A DNA stretch of 64,000 nucleotides, taken from positions 1,840,001 through 1,904,000 of the forward strand of contig NZ_CP092489.1 in the NCBI RefSeq assembly GCF_025643335.1. Reading direction: 5' to 3'. Within the stretch, counting starts at the first letter, position 1. Each line of letters begins with the position of its first letter. The position numbers and the translations under genes are program-made. Shown in pieces: positions 57,293 to 64,000 of this stretch. The notes below the pieces were generated by a model. The model had not been told where the DNA came from. It worked only from the letters and a program-made list of their open reading frames with translations, and searched no databases. Source of the DNA: Endozoicomonas sp. Mp262. Lineage in GTDB: Bacteria > Pseudomonadota > Gammaproteobacteria > Pseudomonadales > Endozoicomonadaceae.

Positions 57293-57767
57293 CCCTAGCT
57301 GTATCCAGCCAGTCCGGAGACAAGTCTGATGCCTTTTTGGAGGCTCGGGGCCGGGCTGGCCGTTTGTAGAGAATACAGGAAAAGAATTTTCTGGTTAAAT
57401 TAACTGCTTTTATCTTATTGGTCTATCTTTAGATTGGGTTTTATTTTTTATTGCAGTGTTTTTGGCTGCTTTTTGTCGGTTTTATGCAATATAAAACTTA
57501 TTTGTAATTCGTTACTATTCAGCACTCCCGATGCACTCCAAATAAGTCAGGAATCTTGGCATAGGAGTCATGGTTGGTGGCTGTATGAATAGCTATATAG
57601 CACCTTTCTTTTATCAATAAACGTCAATTGACGTTATTTTTTTGTGGGAGGGATTATGTGATCTTTTACCCGGCTCCCTCAGGCTGATGTCGATACATGC
57701 AGCTTTTCCGGGAAGAAGTCTATCAACAGGCCTTCTTATCTGATCAAATTACTTTTTGGCAAGTTTA
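57293..57767. promoter_or_regulatory. Long leader region of dauA
   Basis: 475 bases without a gene. At 57620-57635 there is a perfect 16-base palindrome AACGTCAATTGACGTT followed by a T7 tract, either a terminator or an operator. Just downstream GGGAGGG precedes ATG immediately followed by TGA (57656-57661), a start-stop pair. No other feature is evident. Confidence 0.4.
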
Positions 57768-59504
57768 ATGTTTTCTGCTTTTCATACCATTGTTAAAACC
57801 AACAAGTCGCTGGCCAGTATTCAGGGTGACTTATTAGCCGGATTGACTGTTGGCGTTATAGCCCTGCCACTTTCTATGGCACTGGCTATCGCTGTTGGTG
57901 TACCTCCGCAGCATGGTCTTTATACGGCAATTGTTGCTGGTATCCTCATCGCTTTGGCGGGTGGCTCCCGGGTTAATATTTCAGGCCCTACTGCAGCATT
58001 TGTTGTGGTACTGCTACCTATTGTCCAGCAATATGGCCTTGGCGGGCTTTTGGTTAGCGGCTTTATGGCAGGTGTTATTCTGGTGTTAATGGGACTCGCC
58101 CGTTTTGGACGCTTCATTGAAGTGGTTCCCTATCCTGTGGTTGTGGGGTTTACTTCGGGGATTGGTGTGGTCATTGCCACATTACAGATAAAGGATTTTC
58201 TGGGGCTGGATATCCAAAGCCTGGATGGACATTATTTGAATAAACTGTTTCAGATTTTCCAGTCACTGCCAACCTTTGACTGGCAAGAGGCTCTGATTGG
58301 TTTTATGACGCTGGGTATTTTGGCGATCTGGCCAAAATTACGTTACCGAATTCCAGGCCACCTGGTTGCTCTTTTAGTGGGTTCTTTCTCTGCATGGCTG
58401 TTGGGATATGCCAACAGTGATTTTTCTGTAGCAACCATTGGTAGTCGTTTCCATTATGAAATTGATGGCATTTCAGGGCTGGGGGTTCCTCCTGTATTAC
58501 CTGGCCTTGACTGGCCCTGGAATTTACCCGGTGCAGATGGGCAGCCCATTGGATTCAGTTTTGAACTCATCAATACCCTGTTTGCCTCAGCCATTGTGAT
58601 TGCGGTACTGGGGGCGCTGGAATCCTTGTTATGCGCTGTTGTTGCTGATGGTATGTCCGGGTTTAAACACGATCCCAATGATGAATTAATTGGCCAGGGT
58701 ATTGGCAATATGATAGCTCCCCTGTTCGGTGGGATTCCTGCTACAGCCGCTATTGCCAGAACGGCAGCGAATATCAGGGCGGGTGGTATTTCTCCGTTGT
58801 CTTCTATCATACATGGCTTGTTTATTCTGGCATCCATTCTCTGCCTTTCACCTTTATTATCCTATATTCCCATGGCATCAATGGCCGCATTATTATTGAT
58901 GGTGGCCTGGAATATGAGTGAAGCCCGGCACTTTATTAGAACAATAAAGGTGGCTCCAAAAGACGATGTGATAACACTATTAGCCTGTTTCCTGCTCACG
59001 GTTATTTTTGATATGACAGTGGCCGTTGCCGTGGGAATGGGGTTGGCAGGGATCTTTTTTATTAGAAAGAGCATCACTCGTACGGAAAATTTAAAGGTTG
59101 AGACAGGTCACAGTCCTGATACTCCAGCAGAAATGGCTATCTATGATATCAATGGCCCCCTGTTTTTTGGTTCCACCCAGAAAGCGATGAAAAATATTAC
59201 CTCCGTAACACCTGAGGTACGGGTTGTTATTCTGGATATGTCAGAAGTTACCATGATGGATATGAGTGCTATTGTTTCTATGGAGTCTATTGTTGAAAAC
59301 CTGTCCACCAATAAGGTGGGACTGGTTATCAGTAATCTTCAGCCTCCGATGATTTCAAAGCTACGCCGGGCTGGTATTGATGCTGAGGCAGGGGCGATTT
59401 ATTTTTCCAGCACGATGGATGATGCGCTGGCCATGGCAAATAACCACTTGTTGGATACTGATAGTTTGAAAATAGCGGATAAGGCTTTCTTGCTATCCCT
59501 CTAG
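57768..59504 (+). CDS. dauA: SulP-family C4-dicarboxylate transporter DauA
   Basis: 578 aa. LAGLTVGVIALPLSMALAIAVGV, the sulfate-transporter signature region GLYTAIVAGILIALAGGSR-VNISGPTAAFVVVL, GARxxESLLCAVVADGMSG-type loop (LGALESLLCAVVADG), IGNMIAPLFGGIPATAAIART and NIRAGGISPLSSIIHG all match E. coli DauA (YchM) closely. A C-terminal STAS domain (IYDINGPLFFGSTQKAM, VVILDMSEVTMMDMSAIV) follows at about residues 450-560. Imports succinate and other C4 acids at acid pH in E. coli. ATG 57768 is used; TTG 57756 is in frame. Confidence 0.88.
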   Translation: MFSAFHTIVKTNKSLASIQGDLLAGLTVGVIALPLSMALAIAVGVPPQHGLYTAIVAGILIALAGGSRVNISGPTAAFVVVLLPIVQQYGLGGLLVSGFMAGVILVLMGLARFGRFIEVVPYPVVVGFTSGIGVVIATLQIKDFLGLDIQSLDGHYLNKLFQIFQSLPTFDWQEALIGFMTLGILAIWPKLRYRIPGHLVALLVGSFSAWLLGYANSDFSVATIGSRFHYEIDGISGLGVPPVLPGLDWPWNLPGADGQPIGFSFELINTLFASAIVIAVLGALESLLCAVVADGMSGFKHDPNDELIGQGIGNMIAPLFGGIPATAAIARTAANIRAGGISPLSSIIHGLFILASILCLSPLLSYIPMASMAALLLMVAWNMSEARHFIRTIKVAPKDDVITLLACFLLTVIFDMTVAVAVGMGLAGIFFIRKSITRTENLKVETGHSPDTPAEMAIYDINGPLFFGSTQKAMKNITSVTPEVRVVILDMSEVTMMDMSAIVSMESIVENLSTNKVGLVISNLQPPMISKLRRAGIDAEAGAIYFSSTMDDALAMANNHLLDTDSLKIADKAFLLSL

Positions 59505-59651
59505 GTTGAACATAGTTGTGGCGTAGTCCGCATACCAGGTGGGCTTTTTTCTGGGGGCTGGCATTTTTTCCAAAGACTCGCAAAAGTTGGAATGACTTAT
59601 TGGTATTATTACCATAATGTTACATTTGGTATCTAACTGGGGGGAGGGGAA

Positions 59652-60092
59652 ATGGCTCAGGAAGTATTGAATAAAAGCAGTGATAGCCGCTCAGAGGTCG
59701 GTGCCATTGTCCAGGAATTAAACAGTAATGACCAGGAACTGGAGGGGAGTGACTATGAAGGCTGGCGAAAGGGCATCAATGGTTTGTCCTTAAACCTGAA
59801 GCAATTAAGAAAGCTGAATGATATACAGCTGGCAAAGACAGGAGCTTCGCTGACTATCGACCAGGTGGCAATGCTTGTGGCGGTATACACGGGACAGGCC
59901 AATACCACTAAAGCTTTAAAAAAACTCTGTTCAACATCACTGGAAAACAGCAAAAAGAAATATCTTGTGAGGGCTCTGGTGCTTTCCGGCTTGCTGGATA
60001 AGTCCGGCATGTTGGGAGAGTATAGCCTTGGGCTGGTTGCTGATGGTTTAATGAAAACTGCCCTGAAAAAACAGCTGGAGTCTACGGATTAA
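59652..60092 (+). CDS. Hypothetical 146-aa protein, helical
   Basis: GGGGAGGGGA precedes ATG 59652. An acidic polar N-terminus is followed by a mostly helical body (GINGLSLNLKQLRKLNDIQL, IDQVAMLVAVYTGQANTTKALKK, KYLVRALVLSGLLDKSGMLG) that could be a winged-helix-like fold with a beta hairpin at EYSLGLVADG. No membrane segment or signal. I do not recognise the family. It could be a small MarR-like regulator. Alone between dauA and a convergent methyltransferase gene. Confidence 0.6.
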   Translation: MAQEVLNKSSDSRSEVGAIVQELNSNDQELEGSDYEGWRKGINGLSLNLKQLRKLNDIQLAKTGASLTIDQVAMLVAVYTGQANTTKALKKLCSTSLENSKKKYLVRALVLSGLLDKSGMLGEYSLGLVADGLMKTALKKQLESTD

Positions 60093-60133
60093 ATTTTAGA
60101 GGAGGGCTGGTGGGAAACCTGCCCTTCCAGTTT

Positions 60134-60811
60134 TCAGTGATTTGCTTTCGGACTGCTATCAACCCTTCCCGAAAAAAGTGCTACACAGCCTTCTACCCGT
60201 AAGTGATATTTATCAAAATTATCCTCAAGCACTTGCGATAGAGATTCCAGGCTGTCCTCTTGGTTACAAAAGATACCTTTCCTGTTATAGAAAGCCATCA
60301 ATTTTCTGGCAAGAACGTTTTTTTCTATGCCTTCCGATAAAATAGTGGAGCCCATAATCCAGCAGCCTGGTTTTGCAAGTCTCTTCAGGTGCTTGAATAC
60401 CACAGCCTTGGTTTCTATGGTGCCGGGAAGGCAGTGCAGGAGGTAGTTCATTGTGATCAAGTCAAAAGGCACTATGTCCTTGGTTATGGGCTCCAATATA
60501 TTCTGTTGGTATACCTCAATGTCCTGACGACCTAATCGTTTTCTGGCGTACTCCAGTGTGTTTGGGTTTAAGTCCATCAGAGCTAGCCGTTCAGGTTTTT
60601 CCCGTGAGTGCTTTAACAAAAAACCTGTACCCACGCCCACATCAAGCTGATTATCAGAGGATATCCTGTGTTCGATTAAATTTTTGCTGGGGCATTTCCA
60701 GATCAGGGTGTTCGAAATATGGTGAACAATAAGATCATAAAAGTGTAAGACTTCTTTGGTGTAAACAGCTTGGCCTGCTTTTACCTGTTCTGCCGTAATA
60801 TTATTATTCAT
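60134..60811 (-). CDS. Class I SAM-dependent methyltransferase
   Basis: 225 aa. SAM-binding motif I LDVGVGTGFLLKHS at about residue 56, motif II ALMDLNPNTLEYARKRLG, then FDLITMNYLLHCLPG (motif IV) and LKRLAKPGCWIMGSTIL (motif VI). N-terminal VYTKEVLHFYDLIVHHISNTLIWKCP resembles small-molecule or lipid methyltransferases of the UbiE/Coq5-like group. Substrate unknown. The 261-base upstream gap shares promoters with the divergent secreted hydrolase gene and is very AT-rich near 60914-60935. Confidence 0.8.
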   Translation of the reverse strand: MNNNITAEQVKAGQAVYTKEVLHFYDLIVHHISNTLIWKCPSKNLIEHRISSDNQLDVGVGTGFLLKHSREKPERLALMDLNPNTLEYARKRLGRQDIEVYQQNILEPITKDIVPFDLITMNYLLHCLPGTIETKAVVFKHLKRLAKPGCWIMGSTILSEGIEKNVLARKLMAFYNRKGIFCNQEDSLESLSQVLEDNFDKYHLRVEGCVALFSGRVDSSPKANH

Positions 60812-61072
60812 TATCTACTCCTAAAGTACGCTTTGCCCAGACCTATTAACTAACTGGGTGATATTTAGAAGGATTGCAAACCATAATGATTCAGGTCAAT
60901 TAAGTTGTAACTTAAAAAAAAATTTTTTTGCCGGTGATTCCCAATATATAAAGGTTTACTGATAGCAAGCACAATTTTTACACTTTCTTGGCAAAAGTCA
61001 CCCTATTGTCCAGTTTTATCGAAAGGTTTATATTTTTTCGCAATTTATTGTGTTAGCGGATAACGTGCAAAT

Positions 61073-62437
61073 ATGAAGTTGAAAAAAAGAACCCTTGCGG
61101 CTGCAGTGATGATAGCTGTAAGTGGTTTGGCCAATGCCAGTGCCGTCAAGCTGGATCAACTTAAAGTTCGTGATAGTCTTTACCCTGAAAATTTTAAAGA
61201 AGAGCTGCAGGCAAACCTGAACTTCTACATTGATGGAGTGGGGGTCGATAAGGATGCCGTCGTACCCTATGACCCTATCTGGTTGAATCATGGAAAATTC
61301 CAGCATGGCAATTATACCAATACCACCGAGATTGGCCTTTATCTGAATATTCTGGTTGAAGTGGAAAAAGCGGGTAACCCCAAAGCGCTGGTCCGCATTG
61401 CTGAAGTGCTTAAACAGCTTGAACAGGCACCAAAATTCAAAGGGATGTTTTACTGGCCGTATAATATTTCTCATGGTCGGCTATCTCCTAATAAAGACAA
61501 AATTGTTCCTTCAGTTGACAATAGCAACCTGGATTTGGCGTTAACTGGTGTTGCTGGAGCTTATATCGACTCCAAAGACCCCAAAAAACAGGATATAGTC
61601 AAGCGCATTGATGCATTATTAGCAGGGCAAAAAAAAGGTTGGTCAGAGTTGTATGATCCCCATAAAGGCTGGCTGAAGGCTGGCTGGCAGAAAGGAAAGC
61701 TTATGGCTCACTACGTTGGCCGAAAATCCAACGAAACCCGTCTTGGCCCCCTCTGGGCATCGCTGATTACCCGAGATATGGGCAAGGATGCAGTCCCTGC
61801 TTCCGCCTTTGAAACTCTGGAACTCTATACCACTTCTTATTCTGTAAAAGGAACAACCTATAAACCTATTTTAAGTTGGGATGGTGCCTATTTTCAGGCA
61901 ATGCTTCCAGCCATCTGGTTGAATGAAAAGAGCCTGGTTCCTGATTACCGTATGTTTGAGGATCTGACCAAGCTGCAGATGATCTATGCAAAGAAATATA
62001 ATATACCTATGGTATCGTCTTCTTCGACAGTGACAAATAGTTACACACCCTTCGGTATTCCTTTCCTTTCTGAAAGCAATGCCAGATTTAAGAATAATGT
62101 CCACAGTGGAACTACGGGGACTCCCCATGCCACAGCTTTGTCTTATATGGTCAATAAAGAAGCTTCACTTACAGCTTTAAAGGATTTGAAGAAAGCGTAT
62201 CCGAAAATTGAGAGTACTGCTGGCTGGTTCGATGCAGTGGACTCCAAGGGAAGGATGGCAACAAAATTGTTGTCCCTGGATCAGGGTATGTTTGTGGGTT
62301 CTTTCCTGGCAGAAAGTATTAATAAGGATGTCCAGAGATACATGGAAGCAAAACATTACTGGAAAGAGGTGCAGGTTATGTATCAGTCCTTTATTCCGAC
62401 TGAGGAAATAAAGTCGAAGTCAAAGGTTAAGCTTTAA
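61073..62437 (+). CDS. Secreted glycoamylase-like protein
   Basis: 454 aa. Signal peptide KKRTLAAAVMIAVSGLANASA (cleavage near residue 23). The body has features of (alpha/alpha)6-barrel glycoamylase/GH144-like proteins: NTTEIGLYLNILVEVEKAG, VDNSNLDLALTGVAGAYID, YDPHKGWLKAGWQKGKL, ETRLGPLWASLITRDMG, SWDGAYFQAMLPAIWL and a C-terminal LLSLDQGMFVGSFLAES. The conserved acidic residues of NTTEIG and SWDG are candidate catalytic or binding residues. Expected in the periplasm or secreted; substrate probably a beta-glucan, inferred from the fold family only. Confidence 0.7.
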   Translation: MKLKKRTLAAAVMIAVSGLANASAVKLDQLKVRDSLYPENFKEELQANLNFYIDGVGVDKDAVVPYDPIWLNHGKFQHGNYTNTTEIGLYLNILVEVEKAGNPKALVRIAEVLKQLEQAPKFKGMFYWPYNISHGRLSPNKDKIVPSVDNSNLDLALTGVAGAYIDSKDPKKQDIVKRIDALLAGQKKGWSELYDPHKGWLKAGWQKGKLMAHYVGRKSNETRLGPLWASLITRDMGKDAVPASAFETLELYTTSYSVKGTTYKPILSWDGAYFQAMLPAIWLNEKSLVPDYRMFEDLTKLQMIYAKKYNIPMVSSSSTVTNSYTPFGIPFLSESNARFKNNVHSGTTGTPHATALSYMVNKEASLTALKDLKKAYPKIESTAGWFDAVDSKGRMATKLLSLDQGMFVGSFLAESINKDVQRYMEAKHYWKEVQVMYQSFIPTEEIKSKSKVKL

Positions 62438-62506
62438 AACGCTATAGTTCCTCAAATCGAAATTAGCTCAAGCTGGTCTTTTATCCTCTGGCGAAGCTGT
62501 TTCTAA

Positions 62507-62542
62507 AGCGCGCCCTGTGCTGGTTTTCGAACAGGGCGCGAC
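62507..62542 (+). terminator. Strong hairpin after the secreted hydrolase
   Basis: GCGCGCCCTGT (62509-62519) pairs with ACAGGGCGCG (62531-62540) around GCTGGTTTTCG. No U-tract follows, so it may act with Rho or as a stabiliser. Nothing coding is seen in 62541-62713. Confidence 0.6.
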
Positions 62543-62713
62543 TTAGGTTAGTTAATACGCCCTTTAATATCTTCGGCAAAGTCCTCGTACCTGCGCAGGG
62601 CTGAGACCTTTACGTCAACATGCTGTCCATAGCAAACCTTAGTCTTATTGTGATGCTTTGTGGCCAGTACCGATAGTTCATCATCTTCAAATGACTGTCA
62701 AACGGTTTATCCC

Positions 62714-64000
62714 CTATTCTGCTGTCACCCTGTTAACCTCAGCCAGGCTGGTGACCCCTTGCATGACTTTTAAAAGACCAGACTCCCGCAGGTTGTTAAA
62801 TCCTGCTTTTTTCGCGATCCCGGCAATTTCCAGGGAGTTGCCCTCTTCCATCACGACCTTTTGAAGTTCCGGGGTCATTTTCACCACTTCGTAAATGCCA
62901 ACCCGGCCTTTATAGCCCTGGTTACAGTGATCACACCCAGCAGGACCATAGACTTTTAGTCCCCGGAGTTGCTCATCTGTAAAACCCTCTTTTTTTAATG
63001 CCTCTTTGGGGATGTCCTGCCACTCTTTGCAATGGTTGCAGAGTCTTCGAGCCAGACGCTGGGCGATGATCAGGCTCACTGAGGTAGCGATATTAAAGGA
63101 GGGGACACCCATATTCTGGAGGCGGGTCAGTGTTTCCGGTGCGCTGTTGGTGTGCAGGGTGGACATGACCATATGGCCGGTTTGTGCAGCCTTGATGGCG
63201 ATATTGGCGGTTTCCAGGTCACGTATTTCCCCAACCATAATAATATCCGGGTCCTGACGAAGGAAAGCGCGAAGGGCCTGGGCGAAATCCATACCCTGCT
63301 TGGGATTTACATTGACCTGATTGATGCCTTCCAGGTTGATTTCAACGGGATCTTCGGCGGTAGAGATATTGCGCTCGGGAGTGTTAAGGATATTCAGGCC
63401 GGTATAAAGAGAGACGGTTTTACCGGAGCCGGTTGGGCCTGTCACCAGGATCATGCCCTGGGGTTGCTCCAGTGCTTCGATATACATGGCTTTTTGGTCT
63501 TCTTCATAACCCAGCATATCAATACCCATCTTGGCACTGGAGGGGTCCAGTATCCGTAACACAATTTTTTCACCCCACAGGGTTGGGCAGGTATTGACCC
63601 GAAAATCAATGGCTCTGTTTTTTGAAAGCTTCAGTTTTATCCGGCCGTCTTGAGGAACCCGTCGTTCAGAGATGTCCATTTGTGACATGATTTTCAGGCG
63701 GGAGGATATTTTTTGCGAGAGCTCTATGGGAGGACGAGTCACTTCATGGAGGACACCATCGGTGCGGAACCTGACCCGATATGCCTTTTCATAAGGCTCA
63801 AAATGCAGGTCCGATGAGCCCCCTTTTATGGCAGATAACAGCATTTTATTAACAAACTTGACAATAGGGGCATCAGCTTCGTCTTCGTCCTCGACTTCCT
63901 CGTTTGTCTCACCGTCAAGGTTTTCCAGACTGGTACAGCCATCGTCTTCATTGGAAAGGGCGTTATCCGGGTTATCCAGTATTTTATCGATAAAGATTTC
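62714..64000 (-). CDS. pilB: Type IV pilus assembly ATPase PilB, 5' part outside window
   Basis: GspE/PilB-type secretion ATPase that powers pilus extension. The frame is open at the right edge ([15 protein letters not shown]... on the minus strand), so the N-terminal domain is missing. An acidic stretch ([21 protein letters not shown]) joins the N2 domain with [20 protein letters not shown]. Walker A is [15 protein letters not shown], the Asp box is STAEDPVE, Walker B is IIMVGEIRD and the His box is STLHTNSA. A zinc tetracysteine site LCNHC...[11 protein letters not shown] follows. The C-terminal end is complete. Confidence 0.93.
   Translation of the reverse strand, partial: EIFIDKILDNPDNALSNEDDGCTSLENLDGETNEEVEDEDEADAPIVKFVNKMLLSAIKGGSSDLHFEPYEKAYRVRFRTDGVLHEVTRPPIELSQKISSRLKIMSQMDISERRVPQDGRIKLKLSKNRAIDFRVNTCPTLWGEKIVLRILDPSSAKMGIDMLGYEEDQKAMYIEALEQPQGMILVTGPTGSGKTVSLYTGLNILNTPERNISTAEDPVEINLEGINQVNVNPKQGMDFAQALRAFLRQDPDIIMVGEIRDLETANIAIKAAQTGHMVMSTLHTNSAPETLTRLQNMGVPSFNIATSVSLIIAQRLARRLCNHCKEWQDIPKEALKKEGFTDEQLRGLKVYGPAGCDHCNQGYKGRVGIYEVVKMTPELQKVVMEEGNSLEIAGIAKKAGFNNLRESGLLKVMQGVTSLAEVNRVTAE

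Overview
This 64 kb window comes from a gammaproteobacterium. The core gene order is of the E. coli/Pseudomonas type: rlmE-ftsH-folP-glmM, then tpiA-secG-tRNALeu-tRNAfMet-rimP-nusA-infB-rbfA-truB-rpsO-pnp, and rpsU-yqeY-dnaG-rpoD divergent from tsaD-folB-folK. The density of transposons, REP-like palindromes and toxin-antitoxin pairs, together with arginine deiminase, wax-ester/phasin and DauA genes, suggests a marine Oceanospirillales host such as an Endozoicomonas-like symbiont. That placement is inference; no rRNA gene is present.

Layout. 0-0.8 kb: a partial ISKra4-type transposase. 1.2-4 kb: a cystine importer translationally coupled to a CoA-disulfide-reductase-like flavoprotein. 4.2-9.8 kb: rlmE, ftsH, an atypical folP and glmM. 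9.9-15.6 kb: an arginine deiminase cluster (arcA-arcB-arcC, with a divergent YfcC/ArcD-type transporter) sitting between glmM and tpiA, a place where related genomes have none. 15.8-26.5 kb: triose-phosphate isomerase, SecG, two tRNAs and the translation/RNA-decay operon up to pnp.

26.6-38 kb is an AT-rich accessory island. It holds small orphan genes, a gene broken by two nested copies of one insertion sequence (both with 12-bp ends and 9-bp target duplications), and then a run of small modules: HicAB, Phd-RelE, HigBA, a truncated second HicAB and a Sll1717-like P-loop ATPase. The modules are separated by a shared hairpin repeat and by group II intron-like tails. At its right end lies a remnant whose two reading-frame pieces resemble the N-terminal half of an integron integrase, in the orientation expected if the modules are old integron cassettes. 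This is the most interesting part of the window.

38-43 kb: a neutral-lipid group (WS/DGAT acyltransferase, alpha/beta hydrolase, DUF2505 protein, phasin-like protein) and an orphan ParA. 43-50 kb: the macromolecular-synthesis operon and, divergently, tsaD-folB-folK. 50.7-64 kb: cca, a cysteine-synthase-fold enzyme, a gene frameshifted at an A8 tract, putA, dauA, a methyltransferase, a secreted glycoamylase-like protein, and pilB running off the right edge.
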